Shown here one piece after another: positions 7,630 to 16,247 of a stretch of DNA of 39,409 nt. The notes under the pieces are model-generated. The model saw nothing but the letters and a program-made list of their open reading frames with translations, was not told the DNA's origin and did no database searches. The stretch comes from Rhodospirillaceae bacterium UBA4479 (GTDB taxonomy: Bacteria > Pseudomonadota > Alphaproteobacteria > Rhodospirillales > Casp-alpha2). The stretch covers positions 1 to 39,409 of the forward strand of contig DGNZ01000309.1 of assembly GCA_002389175.1 (NCBI GenBank). The letters run 5' to 3'. The position numbers and the translations under genes are program-made. Numbering within the stretch: position 1 is the stretch's first letter; the number at the start of each line of letters is the position of its first letter.

Positions 7630-8337
7630 TTACGCCTCGGGCGACGTTGTATCGGCGGTTTCAATCATGATGATGTGGAGGCGCTGCGGCCCATGGGCAC
7701 CCAACAACAGAGTTTGTTCGATGTCTGCCGTCCGCGACGGGCCCGTGATCCAGTTCACGGTGCGGGGCAGTTTACCGGGTGTGCCCTGATCAGCCGCCGT
7801 TTGGCGGATGCGGTCCCACAATGCCTCGTAATCACCGGCTATATCATCGGCGCGCACGACCACGATATGATCCAGGGGTAAAAAGTTAAGGGATGTTGGA
7901 CTTTCTGGCCCGGATGTCATCACCAACGTCCCCGTTTCGGCGACCCCACCAATAGCATGGCTGACGGATACAGGATCGTCACCATCCGCCCGACCATCAT
8001 TGACCATCAAAGATGTCGACGCCGTCCAATCCAAGCTTTTGAGGCGGGGATCGGGTGCAATCTTAATTTGTGCTGGCAATTGGTGCTGCCGCAGGTATGC
8101 GCTGACGATAGCGGGAATGTCATCGTAAGAACTTACAGATACGATTGATGCGTTGACCTTCTCGGCTTCTTTGCGAAAAAGCGTTACCTGTTGATCTTGT
8201 GGTATGGTGCCGCGTTTCGGAATAAGGTTCTTTGAGTGCCCTTGTAGTCGTGTTCGAATAGCCTCTTTCGCTTTAAGATCATCTGGCCGATCTAACCGTT
8301 TGTTTAGTTTCTCAAGAATGGCGTTTCGCTGACTCAT
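7630..8337 (-). CDS. lutC: Lactate utilization protein C (LUD domain)
   Basis: A 235-residue LUD-domain protein, one of three components of the iron-sulfur L-lactate oxidation system LutABC. The conserved region GGVAETGTLVMTSGPESP (about 128-145) and the NWITGPSRTADIEQTLLLGAHGP stretch near the C-terminus define the family. Its start overlaps the lutB stop by four bases and smr follows after two, so it is translated in an unbroken run. LutC has no cofactor motif of its own and is thought to act in complex with LutA and LutB. Confidence 0.93.
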   Translation of the reverse strand: MSQRNAILEKLNKRLDRPDDLKAKEAIRTRLQGHSKNLIPKRGTIPQDQQVTLFRKEAEKVNASIVSVSSYDDIPAIVSAYLRQHQLPAQIKIAPDPRLKSLDWTASTSLMVNDGRADGDDPVSVSHAIGGVAETGTLVMTSGPESPTSLNFLPLDHIVVVRADDIAGDYEALWDRIRQTAADQGTPGKLPRTVNWITGPSRTADIEQTLLLGAHGPQRLHIIMIETADTTSPEA

Positions 8338-9788
8338 TTGATCACGCCTCGACGCATAAGCTCACCGCTTTGATCTCCACGGGCGCCATTATGGTATTGG
8401 TTGATAAATGTATCACCCGCAGGTGCCGCCAAATCGCGTTTTGACGTCCAACCCCCCGCCAATGGCAGGGATTTGAAACGACCGCGTCCCCCAAATTGCC
8501 CCAGGATTGCGATCCCGAAGTTCATCATAGGTCGATATAGCGCTGGACGCTTCGCTAACCACGCCCACGCAGAGAGCGACCAGCGCGCTTTGGCCGATCC
8601 GAGCTCAGATTTGTATTGCCGTTCTCGCCATTTTCGCAGCATGCGCGGCAAAGGGATGCGCATGGGACACACCGTCTCGCATTTTCCACACAGGGTCGAT
8701 GCGTTGGGTAAATGCTGCGCTTCTTCCATACCGATCAAATTCGGGATCAATACGGCACCCATCGGCCCTGAATAAACCCAGCCATAGGCATGACCACCGA
8801 CAGACTTATATATAGGACAGTGATTGAGGCAAGATCCGCACCGGATACAGCGTAGCATTTCGTGAAATTCACTGCCGATCATGTCCGTTCGGCCATTATC
8901 TAACAGCACGACATGGTATTCCTCGGGGCCGTCCAGGTCTTCGGGGCGCTTCGGGCCCGTGCAAAATGTGGTGTAGACCGAGATTTCCTGTCCGGTGGCT
9001 GAGCGGGCCAGCACGCGTAAAATCGTCGATGCATCTTCTAACGTCGGCACGATTTTTTCGATACTGGCCAGGACAATATGCACCCGGGGCAGGTTATTGG
9101 TGAGGTCCGCATTGCCTTCGTTGGTCACCAATACGTTGGTGCCTGTTTCGGCAATCAGCATGTTGGCCCCGGTCAGTCCGACGTCCGCATGGATAAACTT
9201 ATCGCGCAGCTTGGCGCGGGCTTCTTCTAGCAGGGCACGCGGCTCGTCCAAATCCCGCGATGCATCCAAATCCTGGTGAGCTTCGCGAAAGGTATCCGCA
9301 ACTTGTTCTTTTGATAAGTGAATGGCGGGCGCGATGATGTGACTGGGGGGTTCCTTGCGAAGTTGAATAATATATTCGCCCAAATCGGTTTCAATCGCTT
9401 CGATGCCGTAGTCTTCGAGATACCTATTCACAGCGATTTCCTCGCTGATCATGGATTTGCTTTTCGTGACCGTCTTGGCATCGGCTTTGCGGCAAATATC
9501 CAAGATAGTTTCGCGGGCATCCTGCGCGGTCGAGCACCAGTGCACGTAACCGCCCATTTCAATCACTTTGGCTTCGTAGGTTTCCAGATAAAGGTCGAGG
9601 TTTTCCAAAACATGGTCTTTGATGTCGCGGGCCAGGTCGCGCAGATCATCGAATTCCGGCAAGCGTGCCGCGGCCTCGGCGCGTTTTTTAGGAAAGCCAT
9701 GCGTGAGCTTGCCCAAAGCCGCCTGCAGCGGATCATTTGCGATGGCACCACGAGCGTTATTTTTGAATTCTGGGGACATGGACTCCAT
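8334..9788 (-). CDS. lutB: Lactate utilization iron-sulfur protein B
   Basis: A 484-residue protein with an N-terminal LUD-like domain (about 70-300) and a ferredoxin-like domain holding two clusters of cysteines: C314, C317, C320 and C324 in CIRCGSCLNHCP, then C367, C370 and C374 in CGKCETVCP. It is expected to carry electrons during oxidation of L-lactate to pyruvate. The ATG at 9788 has AAGG seven bases upstream; a second ATG at 9779 is possible. It begins nine bases after the lutA stop and overlaps lutC by four bases. Confidence 0.95.
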   Translation of the reverse strand: MESMSPEFKNNARGAIANDPLQAALGKLTHGFPKKRAEAAARLPEFDDLRDLARDIKDHVLENLDLYLETYEAKVIEMGGYVHWCSTAQDARETILDICRKADAKTVTKSKSMISEEIAVNRYLEDYGIEAIETDLGEYIIQLRKEPPSHIIAPAIHLSKEQVADTFREAHQDLDASRDLDEPRALLEEARAKLRDKFIHADVGLTGANMLIAETGTNVLVTNEGNADLTNNLPRVHIVLASIEKIVPTLEDASTILRVLARSATGQEISVYTTFCTGPKRPEDLDGPEEYHVVLLDNGRTDMIGSEFHEMLRCIRCGSCLNHCPIYKSVGGHAYGWVYSGPMGAVLIPNLIGMEEAQHLPNASTLCGKCETVCPMRIPLPRMLRKWRERQYKSELGSAKARWSLSAWAWLAKRPALYRPMMNFGIAILGQFGGRGRFKSLPLAGGWTSKRDLAAPAGDTFINQYHNGARGDQSGELMRRGVIK

Positions 9789-9797
9789 GTGCGTGCC

Positions 9798-10586
9798 TTA
9801 TGCCTTGTCCAACGGTTCGCCAATGGCCGGGGCGTCGGACATATCGGCCAAAACCTCGGCAGTGTGACGGACTTTGATATCCAAACCGCGGCGCTGAATG
9901 CGCCCAGCGATATTCATCAGACATCCCAGATCTCCTGCCAATAATGTATCCGCGCCCGTGGCGATCACGTCATTGATTTTGGTATCGACCATTTTTTCGG
10001 AAATATCAGGGTACTTCACACAAAACAGGCCGCCAAATCCACAGCATGTTTCTGTTTCTTCGCCCTCGGTGATCGTCACGCCATCGATAGATGTCAGCAA
10101 CGCACGGGGTTGTTCCTTCACACACATTTCACGAAGCCCCGAACAGGAATCATGATAGGTGATGGAGCCATCAAACGAAGCCGGGACCGAGGTGACGTTC
10201 ATGATATCGGTCAAAAAAGAGATCAGCTCATAGGTTTTCGCCGACAACGCCTCGGCGCGTGCCAACCAGGCCGGATCGTCAACAAACACTTCTGTATAAT
10301 GATGTTTGATCATCCCACCACACGATCCAGACGGCACGACCACATAGTCAAATTCTTCGAAGTTTTCGATCACGCCCCGCGCGATATCCGCCGTATCGGG
10401 GACATCCCCTGAATTAAAAGTGGGCTGGCCACAGCAGGTCTGCGCCTTGGGGACAAAAACCTGACAGCCTGCATCTTCGAGAAGCTTAACCGACGCAAAT
10501 CCCACAACGGGACGCATCAAATCAACCAGACAAGTTGCGAATAATCCGACCGTCGGACCCGCAGCAGGGGAGGGTGTTTGTGTCAT
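9798..10586 (-). CDS. lutA: Lactate utilization protein A (cysteine-rich CCG protein)
   Basis: A 262-residue protein with two CCG domains, the unit also found in heterodisulfide reductase HdrB and glycolate oxidase GlcF. The first is QTCCGQPTFNSGD (C51, C52) and the second is TCCGFGGLFCVKY around residue 180; each likely binds an Fe-S cluster. With LutB and LutC it forms the lactate-oxidising complex. It starts 57 bases after the mltA stop. No FadR/GntR-type lutR gene or L-lactate permease lies within the window. Confidence 0.94.
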   Translation of the reverse strand: MTQTPSPAAGPTVGLFATCLVDLMRPVVGFASVKLLEDAGCQVFVPKAQTCCGQPTFNSGDVPDTADIARGVIENFEEFDYVVVPSGSCGGMIKHHYTEVFVDDPAWLARAEALSAKTYELISFLTDIMNVTSVPASFDGSITYHDSCSGLREMCVKEQPRALLTSIDGVTITEGEETETCCGFGGLFCVKYPDISEKMVDTKINDVIATGADTLLAGDLGCLMNIAGRIQRRGLDIKVRHTAEVLADMSDAPAIGEPLDKA

Positions 10587-10643
10587 AATTCAACAATGAA
10601 ACGGCGGAGCGATGATGACAAGTTTAAGATATCAAAAGGCAGA

Positions 10644-11873
10644 TCAGGTATCGGGATTAAAGACCCGGTTCGCGGGCAAAATCAGATAATACTGACCGCG
10701 GGATTTCATCACCCCGGCGCGCTCGGCAGCCTCGGCGCCAAAGCCCCAAAATACATCGCCACGGACAGGACCCTTGATCGCACTGCCGGTATCCTGCGCA
10801 ACCATCAAACGACGAAGCGGTAATTTTTCGTCCAGGGGATCCGTGGTGTTCAGCCAGATCGGCACACCGTAGGGAATAAATTTGCGATCAACCGCCATGC
10901 TGCGGCCCGGCGTCAACGGCACACCTTGTGCGCCCAAAGGACCATCACCGTCGACCACCCGAAAGAACACGAACGACTCATTCTTGTTCATCAGTCGACG
11001 ACCGTCTTCGGGGTTCGCACGCAACCAATCCATGATCGCAGGTGCCGTCACATCCTTAAGTGGCATGACTCCTGTTTTGACGAGTTCCTTGCCGATGGAT
11101 GTATAGGGACGTCCATTGCGCCCGGCATAGCCCACCCGAACGGTCGAACCATCAGCCATCCTGACCCGGCCCGAGCCCTGTACATGCAAAAAGAACAGCG
11201 TCACCGGATCGTTGACCCAGAGGATTTCTAGTCCGCGGCCTTTGATCGCACCGTTATTGATTTCAGCGCGGGTGTTATAGGGAATAAGTCTGTTCCCCTG
11301 AACCCGGCCGGCGATCTGCTTACCCTTAAATTCATCGCGGTAATCGCCTAAGTTGGCCGAGATCAAATCATTTGGTCGCGAATAAATCGGCGTTGTAAAT
11401 TTGCCTTCCGGGCCCCACCGACCTTCTAGCTCTGGCTCATAGTATCCTGTGAACAGGCCCGTCGTATTTTGGTTGTTGCTGGCCAGGTAAGGGACAAACC
11501 GTGATTGAAAGAAGAAGTTTACCTCGACCTTATTGCCGGGGCGGATTTTCTTTGCGTCCGCGCAGATATCGACCCAGTCCGAAATTTTCCCCATACGTTG
11601 GTCAGGGCCCATATCCGCATCGAGGGGTTTCTTGGACAACGCCTCACAGGATTTTAAGAACGCCGGCAAAATCAGCGAATGGTCTGCGGCGGTCCAACCT
11701 GGGACATCGACAAACTTCATTTGTTTCAGCATCAGCTCAGAATCTGATGCAGGCACCTTGGGCGGTTCATCAATGGGCGGTAGGTAAGAGCAAGATGCCA
11801 GTACCAGCAACGCGCCGATGCCAGCCAATGGTTTTAACAGGCGAGAAGAAAAAGACTGCCCAACAAATATCAC
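10644..11873 (-). CDS. mltA: Membrane-bound lytic murein transglycosylase A
   Basis: MltA cleaves the glycan strands of peptidoglycan to give 1,6-anhydromuropeptides, acting from the outer membrane. From a GTG start at 11873 the product is about 409 residues and opens with a lipoprotein signal peptide (SSRLLKPLAGIGALLVLASC, lipidated Cys28). AAAGGG lies nine bases before this GTG. The frame stays open to 12017, but that would overlap the Tim44-domain gene by 130 bases and spoil the signal peptide. The MltA core is followed by a C-terminal 3D domain with VAQDTGSAIKGPVRGDVFWG, containing the catalytic Asp. Confidence 0.94.
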   Translation of the reverse strand: MIFVGQSFSSRLLKPLAGIGALLVLASCSYLPPIDEPPKVPASDSELMLKQMKFVDVPGWTAADHSLILPAFLKSCEALSKKPLDADMGPDQRMGKISDWVDICADAKKIRPGNKVEVNFFFQSRFVPYLASNNQNTTGLFTGYYEPELEGRWGPEGKFTTPIYSRPNDLISANLGDYRDEFKGKQIAGRVQGNRLIPYNTRAEINNGAIKGRGLEILWVNDPVTLFFLHVQGSGRVRMADGSTVRVGYAGRNGRPYTSIGKELVKTGVMPLKDVTAPAIMDWLRANPEDGRRLMNKNESFVFFRVVDGDGPLGAQGVPLTPGRSMAVDRKFIPYGVPIWLNTTDPLDEKLPLRRLMVAQDTGSAIKGPVRGDVFWGFGAEAAERAGVMKSRGQYYLILPANRVFNPDT

Positions 11874-11886
11874 GCCAGACAACCCT

Positions 11887-12579
11887 TTAGTTATTGCTTT
11901 CGGTTCCGACCAACGTCCAGTTCGGGTCAGACGAACGGACATCACGAGAGAAGGTCCAGAAATCGGTGACATCGATAACTTCATTCGGATTGCCATCGAT
12001 GACATTGCCCTCGGCATCGCGTAGCGCGCTGATTTGCTCGGACGTGAATTTCACCGTGACGAGTGCATTATTGCCATCCATAGAAGCCTCAACCACCTTG
12101 GCGACACGAATGCCGACCAATGTGTCTTCTAAAACTTCCCCCGCACGTTCACGTTCGGACATGGCTTCTTCGAAATTGCTATAAACATCTGGGCTTAAAA
12201 GACCCTTGAGTGTTTTACGATCCCCTTGTGCGAAGGCATTGAGCACCATTTCAAATGCACCCTTGGCACCCTCGGCAAAGATACTTGGATCGAAACTAGG
12301 ATCGGCAATACGGATTTGTGTCAGGCCCCCAGCGATAGGATCGCTGTCGTCAATGTCGGCCATGACCGTCTCAATATCGTCTTTCGAGCGATCGGGAAGT
12401 TGCACGACGTTATCTTCGTCAAACGTATCCTTGTCGTTTTCGTGCTCGTCGCGGACTTGGCCTGGGAACTTGCCCTCGTGGCCATCGCGTCGACCAAGGA
12501 CACGGCGTAGCCGTAAAACCAGAAAACCAGCAATCATTGCCAGGATGATAATATCGAAAAACTGAAAATCGCCGCCCAT
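11887..12579 (-). CDS. Tim44/TimA-like domain protein
   Basis: I choose the ATG at 12579, giving a 230-residue protein that opens MGGDFQFFDIIILAMIAGFLVLRLRRVLG, a single N-terminal membrane helix, preceded by AAGGA. A charged linker (about 30-80) leads to a C-terminal Tim44-like domain (about 85-225), the fold of the mitochondrial import motor subunit. Bacterial homologues are inner-membrane proteins of unclear role. The gene lies 13 bases upstream of mltA and diverges from fxsA and secB, the usual alphaproteobacterial context. The frame remains open to 12690 but the extension has no family resemblance. Confidence 0.9.
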   Translation of the reverse strand: MGGDFQFFDIIILAMIAGFLVLRLRRVLGRRDGHEGKFPGQVRDEHENDKDTFDEDNVVQLPDRSKDDIETVMADIDDSDPIAGGLTQIRIADPSFDPSIFAEGAKGAFEMVLNAFAQGDRKTLKGLLSPDVYSNFEEAMSERERAGEVLEDTLVGIRVAKVVEASMDGNNALVTVKFTSEQISALRDAEGNVIDGNPNEVIDVTDFWTFSRDVRSSDPNWTLVGTESNN

Positions 12580-12761
12580 GATATCCTTGACCCTTGAGGT
12601 CGCGCCCGTGTCTAGACCCAGATGCCGACCGGAAACACTTGGCCCACAACCTATCGATTTGGCACTGTTACGTCCAGAACATCGGCACAATTATTGTGTT
12701 CGGAGGATTCCGACCCACTTAATGATAAATAGGTCTGAAACACAGTTGGAACAAGGCAAGC
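12580..12761. promoter_or_regulatory. Divergent promoter region between the Tim44-domain gene and fxsA
   Basis: This 182-base gap must hold promoters for both directions. A small palindrome CACAAT-T-ATTGTG lies at 12686-12698, about 65 bases before the fxsA ATG, and could be an operator, though six-base arms can arise by chance. TTGTGT at 12694 could be a -35 element, but no good -10 follows at the right distance. Confidence 0.3.
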
Positions 12762-13337
12762 ATGGGAATCCTTTTACTCATCGCATTCATTGCGGTCCCA
12801 GTTATAGAAATCGCCGTATTTATCGAAGTGGGGGGCCTCCTCGGATTGTGGCCCACCATTGCTATTGTGATTCTCACAGCGATCATCGGCTCGGCATTGT
12901 TGCGCCAGCAGGGCATTTCGATTTTGTTCCGCATTCAAGAAAACCTGCAGGCCAATAAACTGCCGGTTCGAGAGCTGTTCGACGGTGTATGCCTGGTGCT
13001 GGCAGGCGCGTTTCTGCTGACGCCAGGGTTCGTGACAGATAGTGTGGGATTTGCGCTGTTCGTGCCGCCAATCCGTCAAGCCATCGCCGGATGGATCGGA
13101 CAGAAAATCATCGCGCGCGCGGACGTCCGTTTTCACACCCATCCGCAGTCAGGTCCCCAGGCAGGCCCTCATACTGGTCCTCATACTGGCCCTCATACTG
13201 GCCCACGTCCAGGATATCCGGGTGGGGACGGTGTTATCGACGGTGAATATGAAGATGTGACCGAAGACCCAAAGCCCACCGAAGCCCCCCCGGATCGACG
13301 GCTGGGGGATAAGACGGATAAGCCCTCAAATCACTAA
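12762..13337 (+). CDS. fxsA: FxsA family inner-membrane protein
   Basis: A 191-residue membrane protein. Residues 1-110 hold the FxsA core, with hydrophobic segments at about 2-20, 25-47 and 75-108, and the conserved FIEVGGLLGLWPTI and LLTPGFVTDSVGF motifs. In E. coli extra FxsA relieves F-plasmid exclusion of phage T7; its normal role is unknown. The soluble tail is unusual: residues 135-147 repeat GPHT three times, encoded by a 12-base tandem repeat. The ATG at 12762 opens MGILLLIAFIAVPVIE. It is followed by a family E repeat and secB. Confidence 0.92.
   Translation: MGILLLIAFIAVPVIEIAVFIEVGGLLGLWPTIAIVILTAIIGSALLRQQGISILFRIQENLQANKLPVRELFDGVCLVLAGAFLLTPGFVTDSVGFALFVPPIRQAIAGWIGQKIIARADVRFHTHPQSGPQAGPHTGPHTGPHTGPRPGYPGGDGVIDGEYEDVTEDPKPTEAPPDRRLGDKTDKPSNH
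13164..13199 (+). repeat. 12-base tandem repeat inside fxsA (GPHT x3)
   Basis: Three head-to-tail 12-base units, GGYCCTCATACT, encode Gly-Pro-His-Thr repeats in the tail of FxsA; a partial fourth unit (GGCCCA) follows and a degenerate one (GGTCCCCAGGCA) precedes. The near-identity at DNA level points to recent slippage. Confidence 0.8.
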
Positions 13338-13344
13338 CCCACTA

Positions 13345-13441
13345 CGTCTTCCCGGGCGAGCTTGCGAGACCCGGGATCTTTTATCCATGCGGTAATTCTG
13401 ACCCCGCTGATGCAAGATCCCGGATCAAGTCCGGGACGACG
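13345..13441. repeat. Intergenic inverted-repeat element, family E (copy 4)
   Basis: The best-preserved copy: it begins CGTCTTCCCGGG, ends CCGGGACGACG, and carries inner complementary arms GGGATCTT and AAGATCCC. The left hairpin (TCCCGGG / CCCGGGA) is followed by TCTTTTA, so it could also act as a weak terminator for fxsA. It separates fxsA from secB. Confidence 0.8.
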
Positions 13442-13546
13442 ATTTTAATTGCGGCAAGAATTACATCTTATGCGTTCCATCTGATGTATTTGCCCGCACT
13501 GAATAGACGTGTTACCAGAAGCGCAATGAATTCTGAGGAGGGTCAC

Positions 13547-14020
13547 ATGGCCGATACCGACGCAACCGCAGGTGCGGGAAACGAAGAACAACAACCGCTG
13601 ACGATCAACACACAGTACACAAAAGATCTGTCGTTTGAAGTCCCAGGCGCACCGATGGTGTTCGCCGCCATGCAAAACGCCCAGCCCGATATTAACATCA
13701 ACATCGAAGTTAATGCGCGGCCCCTGCAAGAAAACATGTACGAAGTTGAAATCGCTGTAAACGCCGGTTGCGACATCGATGGTGACGTTGGTTTCATTTT
13801 GGAATTTGTCTATGCGGGCCTGTTTACGATCAACGTACCTGAAGAGCACTTGCAAGCGATCCTGTTGATCGAATGCCCACGTCTGTTGTTCCCATTTGCG
13901 CGGAACATCATTGCCGACACAACACGTGACGGCGGTTTCCCACCCGTGATGTTGGGCCAGGTCGATTTTGTCGGCATGTATCAACGTCAGATGGAAGCAG
14001 CGGGTGCGACCAGCGGCTAA
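13547..14020 (+). CDS. secB: Protein-export chaperone SecB
   Basis: SecB binds unfolded preproteins as a tetramer and hands them to SecA. I place the start at the ATG at 13547, preceded by a strong GAGGAGGG ribosome site, for 157 residues; an upstream in-frame start would add 21 residues with no family match. Core motifs include YTKDLSFEVPGAP, INIEVNARPL and the CPRLLFPFARNIIADTTRDGGFPPVML block. The N-terminal 20 residues are acidic and low in complexity, as is common. The gene converges on dnaQ with only 36 bases between stops. Confidence 0.97.
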   Translation: MADTDATAGAGNEEQQPLTINTQYTKDLSFEVPGAPMVFAAMQNAQPDININIEVNARPLQENMYEVEIAVNAGCDIDGDVGFILEFVYAGLFTINVPEEHLQAILLIECPRLLFPFARNIIADTTRDGGFPPVMLGQVDFVGMYQRQMEAAGATSG

Positions 14021-14056
14021 GCCAACGCTTAATCCGCTTATTACCGGATGGCGGGC

Positions 14057-14752
14057 TTAGTCTCGCAGCCAAATCGGGTCTTTGAGCTTTTCCAAAAATG
14101 CCGCATGGCGGGCTTCTTCGTCAGCGGGAATGGTGTGTGGACGTGGCGCGCGGCGACCGGCCGAGTCGTCATCGCTCGTGAACGATCCATTTTCACCGAT
14201 CGACGTCACACCTGCATCGGCGGCCAAATCCATACCATGTTGACGGCCCCCTAACAGTTCCAAATATACATCGGCCAATAGCTGCGCATCCAACAATGCG
14301 CCGTGCAGTTCACGCCCCGATAGGTCAATCCCGAAGCGCCGACACAGCGCATCCAACGACGCCTGCGCACCTGGGAATTTTTTCCGCGCCATGGATACCG
14401 TATCGACCGCACGATACATCGGAATGGCTTCGATATTCATGCGTTCCAGCTCTGCGTTGATGAAACCCATATCAAACGATGCATTGTGAATGACCAACGT
14501 GGCATCACCGACGAATGCAACAAACGCGTCCGAGATTTCAGCAAACACGGGATGATCTTTAAGGAACGTCTCGCTCAAACCATGGACACGCTCGGCCTCC
14601 GCAGGCATATCGCGTTCAGGATTAACGTACTGATGATAAACCTCACCGGTGGGCACGTGGTTGAACAACTCAACACAGCCGATTTCAACAATCCGGTCGC
14701 CATTTTTTGGATTAAGGCCCGTGGTTTCCGTATCCAGAACAATTTCGCGCAT
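14057..14752 (-). CDS. dnaQ: DNA polymerase III epsilon subunit (3'-5' exonuclease)
   Basis: DnaQ is the proofreading subunit of the replicative polymerase. From the ATG at 14752 the product is 231 residues. It has the DEDDh exonuclease signature: D7 and E9 in VLDTETTGL, the NASFDMGFINAEL motif, and H/D in LHGALLDAQLLADVYLELLGG. The C-terminal tail (GRRAPRPHTIPADEEARHAAFLEKLKDPIW) is the usual polymerase-binding region. The frame continues upstream into coaE, but the extra residues are not DnaQ-like. It starts ten bases after the coaE stop. Confidence 0.97.
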   Translation of the reverse strand: MREIVLDTETTGLNPKNGDRIVEIGCVELFNHVPTGEVYHQYVNPERDMPAEAERVHGLSETFLKDHPVFAEISDAFVAFVGDATLVIHNASFDMGFINAELERMNIEAIPMYRAVDTVSMARKKFPGAQASLDALCRRFGIDLSGRELHGALLDAQLLADVYLELLGGRQHGMDLAADAGVTSIGENGSFTSDDDSAGRRAPRPHTIPADEEARHAAFLEKLKDPIWLRD

Positions 14753-14762
14753 GTGTCCGTAC

Positions 14763-15398
14763 CTATTTGTGACGTATTCCGTGTCCAAATGGCGGCCATT
14801 TTTGCCCCCGTTTAGACCGGGCCAGTGTGACAATTTCACGAATGGTGCGCAAGCTGTGCGCACGGCCCAAACCGGAATAAACCACAAAATCTGCCTTTGT
14901 TTTCTTGATTTGGTCCGATATCTGGGTTTTTAGAATATTCTGAAACTTTTCCTCGGTCATCCCGGGGCGCGCCATGACACGACGTTTTTGTTCGCGAAAG
15001 GGGGCACTGACGACAACCACCGCATCGCAGCGACGCTGGCCATTGGTTTCGAACAACAAGGGCACATCCAAAACAACAGCGCGCGTGCCCAACCGACCAT
15101 GATGCGCCAAAAAAGCGCGTTCTCGTTCACGCACCAATGGATGCAAGATAGCTTCTAGTTTTTTAAGGGCGGGGCCATCTCCGAACACCTTCGCCCCCAG
15201 CTTTTGACGATCAATGACACCGTTCAGAACCACACCGGGGAATGCCTGATCGATTTCAGCGACAGCAGCGCCACCTTTGGCCATGACCGCGTGTACGGCC
15301 GCATCTGAATCATGCACGGGCACACGAAAGCGTCTGAAGTCAGCCGCCGCCGTCGATTTTCCCATCCCGATAGAACCGGTCAGGCCAAGAATAAACAC
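14763..15398 (-). CDS. coaE: Dephospho-CoA kinase
   Basis: CoaE phosphorylates dephospho-CoA at the ribose 3'-hydroxyl, the last step of coenzyme A synthesis. The 211-residue protein has the P-loop GSIGMGKST at 8-16, the substrate-binding segment VPVHDSDAAVHAVM, and the conserved VVLDVPLLFE strand. It starts three bases after the aroE stop and is followed by dnaQ, the standard alphaproteobacterial order maf-aroE-coaE-dnaQ. Confidence 0.97.
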   Translation of the reverse strand: MFILGLTGSIGMGKSTAAADFRRFRVPVHDSDAAVHAVMAKGGAAVAEIDQAFPGVVLNGVIDRQKLGAKVFGDGPALKKLEAILHPLVRERERAFLAHHGRLGTRAVVLDVPLLFETNGQRRCDAVVVVSAPFREQKRRVMARPGMTEEKFQNILKTQISDQIKKTKADFVVYSGLGRAHSLRTIREIVTLARSKRGQKWPPFGHGIRHK

Positions 15399-15401
15399 GG
15401 G

Positions 15402-16247
15402 TTAAGTTGCCAGTCCTGCAAGCACGTGGGCGCGAAGCTCAGGCGTCACCTCGGGACGGATGCCGAACCACGCTTCGAACCCGGGCACGGCCTGATGCAG
15501 CAACATGCCCAACCCATCAACGACCTGACATCCGTGTGCTGCGGCATCTTTCAACAATGGCGTTTCCAACGGCGCATAAACAATGTCGGTCACCAAGGTC
15601 GATGGTGATGCGTGGTCTAAATTCACATCGAGCGCAGGCTTACCCGTCATGCCCAGCGATGTTGTGTTCACGATCAATCCTGCATCCACCACAGTATCAC
15701 TGCGATCATCCCAGGGAATTACTGTGATCGCCCCGTCCATATCGTCGGCGATGACTTGGGCTTTTTCAGCCGTCCGATTGGTGATCATCACACGGGGTAC
15801 ACCCGCATCGATCAACGACCAGATGACACCCCGCGCGGCACCGCCAGCACCCAATACAAGGGCGGGCGCCGATGATGGGTCCCAATCGGGCGCGCCTGCT
15901 TTAAGGTTCGCAAGAAATCCATACCCATCCGTGTTGTCGCCAAAGATCGAGCCATCATCGCGGCACACCAATGTGTTCACAGCGCCAATGGCGCGGGCGG
16001 CGGGGCTGAGTTCATCAGCAGCGTTAAAAGCAGCAATTTTGTGCGGCACGGTAACGTTCGCGCCGCGCAATCCCAGTTTGGATAAACCCGCAATCGCCAT
16101 TTCAATATGATCAGGGGATACAGGCATTGGAATATACGCGCCATCCACCCCATGATGGTCCAACCAAAAACCATGCAAGCGCGGCGACAAAGAATGTGCG
16201 ATAGGCCATCCAATGACCCCGGCAATTTTGGCTGCACCTGATATCAT
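15402..16247 (-). CDS. aroE: Shikimate dehydrogenase (NADP+)
   Basis: AroE reduces 3-dehydroshikimate to shikimate in aromatic amino acid synthesis. The 281-residue protein shows the shikimate-binding SLSPRLH motif (19-25), catalytic K70 in NVTVPHK, D107 in DNTDGYG, and the NADP-binding GAGGAARG at 133-140, followed by NRTAEKA, typical of an NADP-preferring site. It overlaps maf by four bases. Confidence 0.97.
   Translation of the reverse strand: MISGAAKIAGVIGWPIAHSLSPRLHGFWLDHHGVDGAYIPMPVSPDHIEMAIAGLSKLGLRGANVTVPHKIAAFNAADELSPAARAIGAVNTLVCRDDGSIFGDNTDGYGFLANLKAGAPDWDPSSAPALVLGAGGAARGVIWSLIDAGVPRVMITNRTAEKAQVIADDMDGAITVIPWDDRSDTVVDAGLIVNTTSLGMTGKPALDVNLDHASPSTLVTDIVYAPLETPLLKDAAAHGCQVVDGLGMLLHQAVPGFEAWFGIRPEVTPELRAHVLAGLAT

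Noticed and set aside
9318..9944. A 208-codon open frame on the plus strand across lutB and lutA
   Set aside because: It is antisense to two well-supported genes and spans their junction; its protein has no recognisable motifs.
11874..12017. N-terminal extension of mltA
   Set aside because: It would overlap the Tim44-domain gene and place a non-signal sequence ahead of a clear lipoprotein signal; the GTG at 11873 has a good ribosome site.
12580..12690. N-terminal extension of the Tim44-domain protein
   Set aside because: The extra residues are unlike the family, and the ATG at 12579 gives the expected N-terminal membrane helix with AAGGA upstream.
13164..13199. Possible CRISPR-like repeat
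   Set aside because: The units are contiguous with no spacers and keep the fxsA reading frame, so they are a coding tandem repeat.
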